From the NCBI GenBank assembly GCA_034687125.1, contig JAQGBZ010000344.1, positions 1 through 64,000 of the forward strand: a stretch of DNA of 64,000 nucleotides. Direction: 5' to 3'. Below, piece by piece: positions 26,395 through 38,300 of the stretch. The position numbers were made by a program, and so were the translations under genes. The notes under the pieces are model-generated. The model made no database searches and was not told the origin of the DNA. It saw only the letters and a list, made by a program, of their open reading frames with translations. How positions within the stretch are numbered: the first letter of the stretch is position 1; each line of letters begins with the position of its first letter. This stretch comes from Neelides folsomi. Lineage: Eukaryota; Arthropoda; Collembola; Neelipleona; Neelidae.

Positions 26395-28251
26395 TTAAGA
26401 AGATGTGAAATCATGAGGCGGGATATTTTGCATAGGTTGAGGAGCCCAAAACGCTTGTTGCTCCATTCCAGGATTTCCCATCGGCATTGAGTTCGAATTG
26501 TTCTGTTGGGGAAAATTAGGATTTGGAGGATAGACAGAACCTGGAGGCATCCCCATATTAACGGTCACATTAGGAGGAGGTACAATCGGCATATTCATCG
26601 CTTGCTGTGGAATGTTCATATTTGGAATTTGACCCATTGAATGCGAGGGACTCATCATGCCCACAGGAGTCCCGCCATTTGGATAACCATGCGGAGGAAC
26701 AACATTAAAATTCCCAGGAGCTCCCAACGGCTGCGGTGATCGATTTGGCTCATAGGAAGGATAAGGCTGATAAGGCGGCGAATGGAAATTAGGAACAGAC
26801 GCTGATGGGCCCTTGTTGTAATTTGGGAATTGAACCTGAGGAAGAGATTCTCTCATCAGATTATGGTACATATTAAGGGCATCCACTAGCTCCGAACCAA
26901 GACGCGTCAATTGGGCATGTCTCCGATCAATCTTTTCCAATTCAGTGTCAATCAATGGACCCATCTGTGTCACTTGTTCTTCTAATGGCCCAAGTTCTGG
27001 AGGATCCCTCACCCGCCCTGTTGGATCCGCTTCATGCAGAATGTTCAAAACTGTATCGATTTTACTTTCGTCAACTTCTAAGACTTGTGGCCCAGCAGAA
27101 TCAACTGTCTTCACTTCCACTTCATCGTTAAATTGCACTTGCTTCTTCGTAGCTGACTCGAATCTTTGGGGTTCTGCACTAAGGTCTGCTGTGACGAAAT
27201 TAGCAGGGAAAAGTCCCGTTCCTCGTTGATTCGTCCCTTCCCACCAATTCGTATCAGAATCATCAATAACGTGAACCATTTCTCCAGCATAAAACGTGAG
27301 CTCATTTTCCTCCACAGCTTCAAAATCATATAAAGCTCTCACTTTCCTCAATTCTTTGTCTTTTTTCGCAGTCGAGTAGGAACTGTCAGGGTTGAGAACA
27401 GAAGGGTAAAGGCTCCGATTGGGAGGAGAACTCTGTTCTTTGAGTGACAGTTCAATTGCTTTTGCCAAATCATCTGCTTCTTGTTGGGCTGCTGAAGTTG
27501 AACTTGTAGCTCCTGATGAACTCACTTCTTGTTTTGCCTTTTGGTGATGGTGGTGATGTTTTTTACTTGATTTTGATGTTCCAGCATCTGATGGTGGATA
27601 CTCATGGCCGTAAGATCCAAGTAGCTTTGAATAAAGAGCAGGAATGAGGTCCAGCTGAGGATTCGACTTGAATTCATTTTCTGCCCATCTCTGTATGGCC
27701 TTCAAAAATTTGTCTCTCACAGCTCGCTCGAGATTTGCTCGAGTTAAAAATTTCTTTGCTTCCGTTTCAAATTCCCTGGAAGCGATTTCAAGGTGGAAAG
27801 CATGGCCGCAGTTGCTGACGCAGGCTTCCAATAACTAATAAGTTGTTAATTTGATTAGCATCAATTGGTTTATTTAGAGTGATATTGGATTTTATTATAA
27901 GAGGCTAGAATGTTACCGTGATGGCTTGAATAGAAACATGAGGATCTTGGCTATGTAGTCGTTTAATTATCGCACGGAAGCATTGTTTTGGAGCCTCAGG
28001 TGATGTGGAAACTTTATCGCAAATGTCCATTATGACGGCCCAATCCTCTTTCGTATTCGTTTCTTGTGTGGCTTTCTCTGTAATGAAAAATGGATATCTT
28101 ATGTATTAGTATGGTTGCTTTTATATTACGATTTTTCAATACGTGTGTTATTTAATATAAATGAAGAGAAGATAATACATTTTAAATACATTTATTTTAA
28201 CTGCTTACCCACAACTTGGTCGAAAGAAGAGGAATGTGAGAAAATTCCCAT
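26395..28251 (-). CDS. Stam: STAM, signal-transducing adaptor of ESCRT-0
   Basis: Three exons on the minus strand, 28209-28251, 27917-28077 and 26395-27834, join in phase to 547 residues. The order is that of STAM: VHS domain (about 1-145, opening MGIFSHSSSFDQVV and including the ACVSNCG motif), ubiquitin-interacting motif (about 188-203, DLAKAIELSLKEQ), SH3 domain (about 232-283, ALYDFEAVEENELTF to WWEG and GLFPANFV), GAT/coiled-coil region (about 295-400) and a proline-, methionine- and asparagine-rich tail. With Hrs it forms ESCRT-0, which binds ubiquitylated cargo on early endosomes and recruits deubiquitinases through the SH3. A six-residue histidine-rich run (KKHHHHHQK) lies between VHS and UIM. 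The gene points away from EBP2 and towards hunchback. Confidence 0.95.
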
Positions 28252-29856
28252 TTTAAATTGTATTCTGTCGAGTTTTCAATTTCTTATAATCAGCAAGCTA
28301 GTGATAAACAAAAAGATCTTTATATAAAACTTTCTAAATTTTTATGTCTAATTAAATAATTTCTTAATTATCCTTAATTAATTGATTGATTAGAAAATAG
28401 CTGAATAAAACCCTTGGAGGTAGAGGAATGGAAGATTCTATTCTAAATCCTATTTGGTTTAATATTTCTAATATTACACATTGCATTGTTCTCAAATAGA
28501 AAAATTGCATTTATAGTATAGTCAAAATAATACTCTACATTATTTCACACCTTGTTAAATAAACAATGCTATAATGTTTCAGATATGATAGTAATGTTAA
28601 TTAAGGAATTAATTATCTTATGAATCCTATACAATGATATTAACGATTATAATATAACTTGAATGTTGAATAATGAGGAAACCAATATAAAATAATGATT
28701 TGCCAATTTGATGACTCACCACCTCACCTTCTCGTCATCATATTCATAAAATTGCAAAGCACAGTTAACAAATTATCCGTTCATCCTGGCTTCATAATCA
28801 TAATCATGAAGATAGATTTCGGATATTATAATCATGAAGTATAATATCAAATGACTGAAATATTTTAGAGATATAAAATATTAATTCTACTCCAAATTCA
28901 CAACTTATCGAAACATCGAAAGTCACTTGATAATGGTTCGTTTCGTGTTACATGCACAAACTATGGTCTCAACATCGATTGTTTTAATTATATTATAATG
29001 AATAAAAGTAGTAAAACCTCATTTATATAAAATATAGCTTATATTATCTTTTAGATTATACCTTTTAGAAATTCTTTGAATGCCTACAAATATTAAAAAT
29101 GAACTTACAACTTGAGAATGTCAGAAATGAATTTCTAACGACGAACTTAAATGTCGAAGGGACCTTCAATTCACTTCAATGTAGAAAAATCTACATTGAC
29201 AAAGATCATATGACGATGCTGATGAACTGGATAAGTAAATACAGATGACTAATCCCCAGATAACGTCGATGGAGCTCAACAATTATGAAGTGTAATTGGA
29301 AATATTTAAAGAGGAAAGAGATGTATGGAGGAAGTCTTGTGATACTGAATGTGTCTAAGTCTCTATTAAATTATATTGTGATGACTTGCCGATTACAATA
29401 TGCTATGCTATATGCCTTATTTGAAAAGAGCCACCATCTCTTGCTTTCAACCCCACACTCCCAAATGGCCGCTAAACTACGCTTTCCCATGTGCTTAAAA
29501 CCATACACATTTATTTTGCCGATTTTTACACCTCGACTTTGATATTCACCTCAATTCACTTGAATTTTGACGATCTTCATCTCCTCAATAAAACGATTAT
29601 AAATTAACTTCGTGTTTTAATTGAATATCAATTCTTTTTTGATAAGTTTTCTGTGATCTCAATTGGTAAGAGTTCTTTTATTTTTGAAAAATAAAATTGT
29701 ATGGCGAATTGCCTAATATTGAATAATGTGTTTTCAAAAGACAACTTATTTACAATGGGAGTTTGATATAATTTTATTTATTACTGTATTATTTTAATTC
29801 TATATATTATATTTCGATATATTATTTTTATTTTTATTAATTGTTTATTTCAGACA
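28252..29856. promoter_or_regulatory. Shared upstream region of STAM and EBP2
   Basis: STAM (minus) and EBP2 (plus) diverge from this 1.6 kb AT-rich region. It contains the promoters of both genes and a probable 5' non-coding exon of EBP2 ending at 29665, where a good donor (TTG|GTAAGAG) pairs with the acceptor at 29852-29853 just before the EBP2 start codon. No other gene is seen. No TATA box or initiator could be assigned with confidence. Confidence 0.55.
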
Positions 29857-31362
29857 ATGGAGCTTGATTTGGATGAGCAGGAGGATGGATTTTCTGTTTC
29901 GTCAGAGGAGGAAAATGACAGTTATGATGAAGATGCTCAATTACAAGAAGCTTTTGCTTCAGGAAAATTACAACCTGGCATCGTGTATCTTAAAAAGGGG
30001 GACGAAAGAGATAAAAAGCCGGTGTATAATGACATTCCTGCCATGCTCAAGCATCTCAAAAAAATCCAACTCCCGTCTTCATTTGGCTGGATCGAACGAC
30101 TTGACTGTGTGAATAATCTGGCACCTCTCGCACCCGAAATTGCCATTGAGCTCGACGAACACAAATCAAGGAGAGAAAGGGAAATTAATGCGACTAACAT
30201 GAAGAAAAAGGCCAAATCAGCGCCTGTATCTAATTTAAAATCAGTGGAAGACGATCCGATCCATAATGATTTCAAAAGAGAGACGAATTTTTATCGCCAA
30301 GCTCAACAAACTGTCCTAACTTGTCTTCCAAGACTTCAGGCTATCGGCGTTCCTACTAAGCGTCCAGATGACTATTTTGCAGAAATGGCCAAAACTGATA
30401 ATCACATGGGGAAAGTGGCCCAGGTTTTGATAAAGAAAAGAACTGCGGCGGAGAAGGCTGAGAAAATTAGGAAAATTCGCGAACAGAAGAAATTCGCTAA
30501 ACAAACTCAAGTTCAAGCCATTCAGGACAAACATAAGGCCAAGCGGGAGTTGATGGAGAGCGTGAAGAAGTTCAAGAAAGGTCAGAAGAACGCCCTCGAC
30601 TTCCTCGACGACATGAAGGAAATGAATAAAAATAAAGGGAAACTCAGGACTGATCCGACCAGATTCACCGAAGGAGATGATAGTGAAGACGACGTTCCAT
30701 TGAGAAACGAAAAAAGAGCAGAACCAAAGGAGAGAAATCAACGGAAGTCGGAGAGAGGAACGGGGCCCAATAGAAGAAGAGTTATGAAAAATGAGGTTTA
30801 TGGTTATGGAGGAAAGAAAAAAGGCGCTAAGAGAAATGACAGTGAGAGTTTAGATGCTGCTGTTATGGAAGCCGGAAGTGGGAAAGGTTCAAGGGGTAGA
30901 GGACGAGGTGCTTCTACAGGTCGAGGTGAATCGAGAGCTCGGGGTGACTTTGGGGGTTCAAGAGGAGGGTCAAGAGATAGAAGCGAATCAAGGGGTTCTA
31001 GAGGAGGATCAAGAGGAAGGTCTTCAGATAGAGGAGGAAGAATGGACAGAGGAGGTCGAGGAGGCAGAGGAGGATTTAGCAGTAGAGGAGATAGAGGAGG
31101 ATTTGGGAGTAGAGGAGATAGAGGAGGATTTGGTGGACGAAATGGAGGAAGAGGATTTGGTGGAAGAGATCGCGGAGGAAGTAGAGGAGGATTTGGTGGC
31201 AGGGGAGGAGGAGGAAGTAGAGGAGGAGGAAGTCGAGGAGGATTCGGTGGCAGGGGAAGAGGAGGAAGTCGAGGAGGATTTGGAGGTAGAGGAGGAGGAA
31301 GTCGAGGAGGAGGAGGTGGTCGTGGAGGTGGACGCGGAAGAGGTGGTTCAAGAGGACGTTAA
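29857..31362 (+). CDS. Ebna1bp2: EBP2-type rRNA-processing protein with RG-rich tail
   Basis: A single coding exon of 501 residues; the ATG follows a splice acceptor by three bases, so the intron is in the 5' UTR. Residues 1-30 are acidic. Then comes the EBP2 domain: a LQEAFASGKLQPG segment near the start, the FGWIERLD motif, FKRETNFYRQAQ, and a GVPTKRPDDYFAEM segment followed by a long basic helix. EBP2 is a nucleolar factor for 27S/60S ribosome assembly. Residues from about 342 to the end are an almost pure arginine/glycine/serine tail with GRG, GGFGGR and SRGG units, which the human protein of about 306 residues lacks. AATAAA at 31455-31460 is a good polyadenylation signal. The neighbour GTF3C5 follows in the same direction. 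Confidence 0.93.
   Translation: MELDLDEQEDGFSVSSEEENDSYDEDAQLQEAFASGKLQPGIVYLKKGDERDKKPVYNDIPAMLKHLKKIQLPSSFGWIERLDCVNNLAPLAPEIAIELDEHKSRREREINATNMKKKAKSAPVSNLKSVEDDPIHNDFKRETNFYRQAQQTVLTCLPRLQAIGVPTKRPDDYFAEMAKTDNHMGKVAQVLIKKRTAAEKAEKIRKIREQKKFAKQTQVQAIQDKHKAKRELMESVKKFKKGQKNALDFLDDMKEMNKNKGKLRTDPTRFTEGDDSEDDVPLRNEKRAEPKERNQRKSERGTGPNRRRVMKNEVYGYGGKKKGAKRNDSESLDAAVMEAGSGKGSRGRGRGASTGRGESRARGDFGGSRGGSRDRSESRGSRGGSRGRSSDRGGRMDRGGRGGRGGFSSRGDRGGFGSRGDRGGFGGRNGGRGFGGRDRGGSRGGFGGRGGGGSRGGGSRGGFGGRGRGGSRGGFGGRGGGSRGGGGGRGGGRGRGGSRGR
30871..31360 (+). repeat. Purine-rich degenerate repeat coding the RG tail
   Basis: About 490 bases in which the plus strand is overwhelmingly G and A, made of imperfect units such as AGAGGAGGATTTGGTGG. 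It encodes the glycine/arginine tail of EBP2. The repetition makes a second frame open as an acidic valine/glutamate polymer, which is a side effect. Such a tract could form triplex or G-rich structures and is prone to unequal exchange. Confidence 0.85.
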
Positions 31363-31454
31363 AGAAGGAAGTTGCGAGGAGGACATTTTTTAGGAAATCT
31401 ATTTGAATTAAATAATATAAATGTAACATTTAAAAGAATGAATTTTATAACTAT

Positions 31455-31460
31455 AATAAA
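31455..31460 (+). terminator. Polyadenylation signal of EBP2
   Basis: AATAAA about 93 bases after the EBP2 stop codon in AT-rich sequence, the first canonical signal downstream. Confidence 0.6.
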
Positions 31461-32214
31461 AAGTGATAAGAATGAATATAATATACTTTCATTTAACAAG
31501 TATAAGCATTTTATTAATTTTATATACTCAACATCCTAAGTATCGGGAACTTTCTCTTGTGCTCAACGGCAGTTTGCAGTTTCAATGTAATTACTTACCT
31601 ACATCCATGAAATAACGAACGAGTAATTATCATAATCAAAATCTCACATAAAAACATTGTTGACCCATTTTAAACTGTTCGTTGATTTGTTTCAAATAAG
31701 AGATCAAAACAGAGTGGAGCATATATTGGTATTAAAAATATGCAATATCAATTATATATATACATATATCATACAGAATCATACCTATAGTACATGTAGG
31801 ATAACATGAGAATAAAGTTGTGAGGTGAAGCTGAATCGAGGAAATTCGCCGGTCTTCTCCTATGATTCAAATACGTGTGTATAAAAGAAAGTTATAAAAC
31901 AATTATGTATTTCATTTATATTTCTAATTTTTATCTTATAAATATTCGTATTATATCTCATCTCTGCATATTTTCGTCATAAATAAATTTTTCAGTTTTA
32001 TCTATTTTTATCATCAGCACTCTCAAACGATGATGAAATTATTCAAGATTTAAAACTATTTATGACAGCGGATTTATAGTATGATAAAGGTAAGTATTTA
32101 TGAACCATTTTCGTAATCCATACCCAAACAATCGTAAATAACTTACTAAAATAGGACTTACTAAAATAGGCATTGAATACGAAAAGAGTTAATTGTTTTT
32201 ATCATTCTCAAGAT
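31461..32214. other. Intergenic region EBP2-GTF3C5
   Basis: About 750 bases between EBP2 and GTF3C5, AT-rich, with no open frame of interest. It should hold the GTF3C5 promoter. A 15 bp tandem duplication of ACTTACTAAAATAGG at 32141-32170 lies 45 bases before the start codon, presumably in the 5' UTR or core promoter. Confidence 0.55.
32141..32170. repeat. Perfect 15 bp tandem duplication before GTF3C5
   Basis: Two exact copies of ACTTACTAAAATAGG, back to back, immediately upstream of the GTF3C5 coding start. Probably recent slippage. Confidence 0.85.
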
Positions 32215-35118
32215 ATGTCAGAAGAATTGCTTGGCCTTGACGTTTCTCTGTTCGGAAACTCTGCTGATGACGATGATTCTGATAGTGGCGATAGTTCACA
32301 ATCGGCTGCCGAGGATCAATATAATGATGAAGAAAATAAAGATGAAGATTCTGATGAATATGTCGACATTGGCGAATATGAGGACGAAGAGGAAATTCAA
32401 TGTATAGAAGGAAAAGCATTGGAAGTTAAAATAATTGATCTCAATTCGACAGAATTTTTTGAATCAGAAGATGCCTCAAATTCTGGAACTGAATTACCGT
32501 CTTCATTTTATTCCCTAAATATATCTCCATCAGCGAATGTAGAACCATCAACGTCTAAAGATGCTCCCCCGAAAAGAATAATTAGAAAATTGGGTCCCAT
32601 TTACGACGACGACAAAGATACAGATGTTGGAGATCTAACCGAGTTAGTTCTTAAAGAGGAAGAGGACAATTTGATACGAGTTGATTATCCAGCTTATGTC
32701 AAGGACTATAATAAAATGTTGCAGACCTTGGGTGGACCGGAAAAATTAGCAGCGGTATAATTCTTATTCGAATAAAAAGTTTCCAAAACTAATCAAGTAA
32801 AATTGTATTGCTTAAGTAAATGATAATTGGAATAATTTGAATTTAAAGGCATTTAACGGTGATTTTAAGAAAAGACTCGAACTGAAATTTCGACCATGGG
32901 ACTTGTATGCAAAACCTGCTTATGGGGACAAAGAAGAAACTTGTGGAGTTCTAATTAAAGTGAGAAGAAAAAAGGTTAAGGAGCCAGCGAAAAAAGTCGA
33001 AGAACCCAAATTGATTAAACCCAAGAAATTAACTGAAGAAGAGGTGAAGAAGATTTTGGAAGAAGAAAGAGAAATGTTTAATCAAATACGATTCAAAAGT
33101 AAAGAAACGAACTTTAAAAATTATAAGAAGAAAAAGGGTCATCCTAAAGCAAGTGGATCAAGAAGATATTTTATTAAGACTTCAGATGAAGAACAAAAAA
33201 AGTCAGACTTAAAAATAGAGGTGGTCGGAATAACATCAAACTATTTTTCATTTAACGGTAATTAATACAGATATTTACAATTTCATATCATTTTTAGAAT
33301 ACCAAATAAAGAGAGTATTAAATATTTAATAAAATTGTCTAATTGCTATTTATAACCAATGATTAGGTTTGTGTGATTTTCAATATTTGCCTACCAAACT
33401 AATCAATGGGAAACTGGAGTCCATTGAAAAGAACATTTTTCCTCTATTCGGAGATCCAGACAAAGGACAAACATTTGTGGCTGATTCGAATGAATCGCCT
33501 GATAACAAAAATTTTTGCCCTGAGTTTATTATTCCAAATGTGATGGCAAGATTTGATCGACCACATGTAAGAACTTTTTAACAGTTTTAACCAAACATGT
33601 TTTTTGTAAATCATTATAACTTTTATAAAATTAGTTAACCTTAAAATTTTAATATTAATATAATATGTTATTCAAATATTGGGTCTCTTTTTCAGAAAAA
33701 CCCAATAAGCCTATTTGAAGAACCAATTAGTTCAAATGAACCTCAAATAAATTTAGTTAAATCAACACGTGAAAAGAGAATTACTTTCGCTCACATGTTC
33801 AGCTTTTTAGTTAGCCCAAAAGATCCTTATTGTGAAAAGACAATTCCAACTGAGCCAATGGAACAAGCAATTTCTGATGTTTCAAAGAAATTTTTGCTTG
33901 GGGTTCCGGTCGAGGTTATGAAGCATGTCTTTGAAAGGCAACCTATTTGGTCCAAACTTGCATTGGAAGTAGAAACGAAAAAGACTCAAAATGAGATCCG
34001 ATATCTTCTCCCATGCGTTGCTTATTTTGCCCTCAATGGACCATGGAGATCATTATGGATTCGATTGGGATATGACCCAAGAAATCATCCAACAGCATTT
34101 GCATTTCAACTTTTGGATTACAGAGTTCCACGTATGATATCAAAATTTAACCTCAATTGTTAACAGAACGACTTTGCGACTTGTGGCTTAATTAAAAAAA
34201 ACTTTTTCTCTTTTAGAACAATACAAAAGTGCAATCATCAAAGCAAATGCGGATGAGTCTATATCTTCATCCACCAGCGACACATTAAATATAAATACTT
34301 TTTCTTTCATCCGCGGGACAATTCCTCCTAAAACTCAAATGTTCTATCAGGTATAGTATCAAACTTTAATTAGTTTTAACTTTAACTCTATAATACATTA
34401 ATGTTACACATTGTTTTGTTTATTTAGTTGTGCAATGTGCACATTACTGAAATTGAACAAGTGAGAGCCACAATTTACCACAAAATTCGACACGATCCAA
34501 GAGCGATTCCTTATTCGCCTCGATTCGGATTTCTTTCAGATGCCCTTCTCGATTTTTGTCGTTATTCTATTAGTCGACATATTGAAGTTGAATTAATGAC
34601 AACTGGTATGATCAATTCAATACATTCGAATAATTACAGATAATCCAATGTCATGCTTTTAGCAGTTTTAGTAGCTAAATAATAATTTTGAATACTTTTT
34701 CACTACCTAATACATAATTTACTTTTGATAATTGGATACAACGGAAAAAATAAATAAATTTTCAGGTAAAATAAGGACCGCAACTTTTCCTGTGTTGAGC
34801 CTTAATGCTGATGGGACTGTTCCGAAAGCTGCTCTTAAATCTGCAATTTCTGGAAGCAAGGAAAAGAAAAAGCGGATTCGATTAAGAAAACAAGTCACAA
34901 CTCCAGCCTTCCCTGACAGAGAAAAGCCGTCAACATCAAAAGCAGCCATTGCTTCTTTAGCCAAGACTCGGCCGGTGAGACAAAGGAGAGCGAAAATAGA
35001 ACAATTGAAGTATGTCGACGAGGATGATCAAGACGATGACGATGATGATGATCCAGATTACGTTGAAGAACAAGCCTTAGGTTTCGAAGATCCTGTTGTA
35101 AGTGAACTACTCGGATAA
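32215..35118 (+). CDS. Gtf3c5: General transcription factor 3C subunit 5 (TFIIIC63 / tau95)
   Basis: Seven exons, 32215-32754, 32849-33257, 33367-33566, 33696-34131, 34217-34350, 34428-34605 and 34766-35118, all GT-AG and in phase, encode 749 residues. TFIIIC binds the A and B boxes of Pol III genes; this subunit belongs to the A-box subcomplex. Family marks: RVDYPAYVKDYNKMLQTLGG at about residue 155, RLELKFRPWD, GLCDFQYLP, the highly conserved GPWRSLWIRLGYDPR at about 498, and MFYQLCNV. The C-terminus is acidic (run of aspartates near 720-731), as in the human protein. Residues 1-150 form a serine- and acid-rich extension that the human protein of 519 residues lacks. The ATG at 32215 is the first in frame; the frame is open upstream to the previous stop without another ATG. 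Confidence 0.93.
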
Positions 35119-35167
35119 AACCGCGGTTAAGACTGCTTATATTTTAATTTAAATTCTCAGCGTTCTT

Positions 35168-35176
35168 TTTATTAAA
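35168..35176. terminator. Overlapping opposite-strand polyadenylation signals
   Basis: TTTATTAAA here reads as ATTAAA on the plus strand (35171-35176), 53 bases after the GTF3C5 stop, and as AATAAA on the minus strand (35168-35173), 140 bases after the phosphonopyruvate decarboxylase stop. The two convergent genes are separated by only 194 bases, so their 3' UTRs probably overlap. Confidence 0.5.
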
Positions 35177-35312
35177 CTTTTTATACGTTATTATCTTATG
35201 TATTTATCATCATGATAAACAATATAAAATATTTTTTTATAATTAAATGTCAATACATGTCAAAAAGTTTTAAAAAACATCAGTTGCTTGATTCCATATA
35301 AAAAGACATTCA

Positions 35313-38300
35313 TTATTGTCCATTGATGGCAAGGAAGTGCATAAAATCTCTTTTGTTCTCAACGGGTGTTCTCGTGGGCCTACCAAGATCTTTCCTTGCC
35401 CCTCGTCGGATTTTGATCTCTACCAGAGTGGGACCTTTCACTTCATCCAATTTCTCAAATACGTCTTTAATTTCCTCTTTGGTGGATGCCGAGAGGGAGT
35501 TCTTGTAACCAGAGGCCATGGCAATGCTCGGGATGTTGAAGAAATCGTTGCTAGCAGCTGTGGGCTATACGAGTCAATCATGTTTATTAAAAAAGAAAAA
35601 CATATAAAAAGATATGTATTATTGACTTGAAATTGAATATTGAAACCTGTCCGCCGACGGAGTCGTGAGCCCCGTTGTTGAGGACGACATGAACGAAGTT
35701 GGCTGGACTTATTCTGGAATATAAAATGTTTATTGCTTTCATAGCTCTCCGTCATATGCCACGTTTTCCTAAATGATAGATCTATAAACTAGGTATAATA
35801 ACGCCCATCATATTCACAAGGGCAAGGGGAATATAAATTTCATTCCTAACCCTAAATATCGAAAAAAATTCTTTTCCTCAATTTAGAATTTTTCAAAGGG
35901 TTCGCAATATATTTCATAATTGGTAATTTGAGATTGAAATAATCTTTGAACGATGATCTTACAAAACAATTCAACATTTTTTCTTCATAATTGATGTTTT
36001 TATGCATTCAGAGGTAATTCTGCATTGATCTTAAGTTTCTATAAACTTAACAAATAGAATCCCATTTGAAATGTTTAGCATTCAAAAGACTCATCTCAAA
36101 TTGCTTGATGTTAAACATGAGAGGGGAAGAAAATGTTTATCAAACATACCTAAGTAGGTATCCATGTTTCAAAGAAATTCAATTTTTAGACAAAAACATT
36201 GTAATAAATACAAACATGAATACTGAATACGTAAACTGTATCAGTAGATATAAAAAAGTAATCTAGATATATTATAAATATTATGTATACTGACACTGAC
36301 TATTAATATATTAAAGGTTCATATTGGAATTTCTGAAGATTTTGACAATTTTAATATTGGAACAATTTATATATAATTCACAATCAGCCTTATTAATTAT
36401 AAAAGTTCTTTTTGATCTTTAAAGATACTAGATAGGTATTTACCTAATTTATTATCGCACTATACATTATACATTACATACAGCTATGCCTCTACATAAT
36501 ACATACATAATATGTAAATATCTGTATAGCTTACACTTCTACTATCTACCTAGTTATATTGTAATATATCTCACGAATTTTGAAATTCAATATTCAAGAC
36601 ATCCATTTGGAATGAATATTTCAAATGATAAAAACGGAACATCTCTTACTGTAACATCAAAAGCTTTTAAAAAGAAATGAATAACTAACAAAATTGAATA
36701 AACTTGTGAAATGAGATCTTTATGTTGATGTTTGTATTCGAAATTCGTGTATGCCCACGCTATCCTTAATAATGTACTCTGAGAAAGCGACATGAATTGC
36801 ATTTAGCATTCGTGGATTGAATGAGATGAAAATGGAGCTTTCTTACTGTCCCACTGTAGCGACGGATCCCATGTGCATGATGAAAGCTCCGTCTCCATCA
36901 AGGCAGAAAACTCGTCGATTCTCCTTCTGCAGGGCAATCCCAAGAGCGATGCTCGTCGCGTGCCCCATAGACCCAACCGTGAGGAAATCTCTTTCATGTC
37001 CCGAGTCCTTCTTCTTCCTCAACTCGAACAATTCCCTTTCATTTCATGACATTCAATTTATTAATAAAGTCTCTTGACACAACTCCTGCCCTCGTTCATC
37101 CTCATTCATCCTCATTCCCCTCCAATTGGGATGAAGAAGTTCATAATGCAAACTCACAACTTTCTCTGGACTTCCACAAAAGGTCCCGCTCCCCATTTAA
37201 TCCCTTTTACATAACATTTCCCTTCTACTTATCTTTTTTATTAGAATTCAAAAAGAGACTTGGGCCAAACTTTCTGTTTTCAACAAGTTTGTACGACATA
37301 CTTATATTAGCTAAAGAGACCCTTTTGGTAAATATCTCTAACCAGAGGAATTCGCTAATCCCAAATGTTTTTTTATAGGGGGATAAGACAATCTCATATC
37401 GTCCTTTTAAGTCAACACAAGACCAAGTGCACAAATATTAGACAAAAGGCCCAATTTCAGCTTTATTAAAGAAGGTCTGCCAAACTACGTGAAATGACTC
37501 TTTAATTATGGGAAACAAAGAGTGAGTAAATGGTTGTGGTGATATAACAAAATGATCAATTAACTCTAACAAAAGGCCCTCTCCTTTTATTCTCATTTTC
37601 TCTTATCTTTCTAACCCAGAATTAGTCCAATAAAGATTGTTTATGATTTATTTAAACAATCTTTTTGTGGTCCGGTGAAAAATTGCGGATAAGAATCGAG
37701 CGTCCAACGATTGTTGAAATACTATTTATAATGCAGTGGTTCTCACATGGGACGAGTCGTTTAGAGGAGAAATAAAATTGATAATCACCTTGAAAGCATC
37801 CCTGTCGTTCCAACGACAACATCTCTATCATGGAGGTTTGATAGAATGGCACTCAATGCATCTTCTCTCTTCATTCGTCCTTCTTCACTCTCTTCCAGAA
37901 TTCCCTTTTTTACCATTTTGTAGGGCGTGAAGGTCTGTCGCTTGACAAGCAGAGCATAGGGAGTTCCCGTCCTCTCCAAGTGCTTCTTTGCCGTGTAAAG
38001 GGCCTGCTCCGCACCTTCAATGTAGTCAGGCAAAGGCTGGAACGGAATACCAAGAGCAGCTAAATATTCACAACCAACAATTTTGTCAATTTAAGTACCA
38101 CATAGGGCTTTACAGCACCATAAAATGGCATTCTTATAAACTCCTCCATTTTCTCAACCACACTAAAATTCTTCCTTTTTAATTTCATTATGTCATGCTG
38201 CCTACTCGTATTTAATGTACACGTGTCATAATTTAAAAGGTAAATTACGGTAAAGTAGAGCTTCAAAATGAGTAAAGCATACAAGTATACCTTAAATATG

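Noticed and set aside
30854-31393. 179-codon plus-strand frame rich in glutamate and valine
   Set aside because: It is the +1 reading of the EBP2 RG-repeat; a GGA-type repeat stays open in several frames. EBP2 is supported by homology in the other frame.
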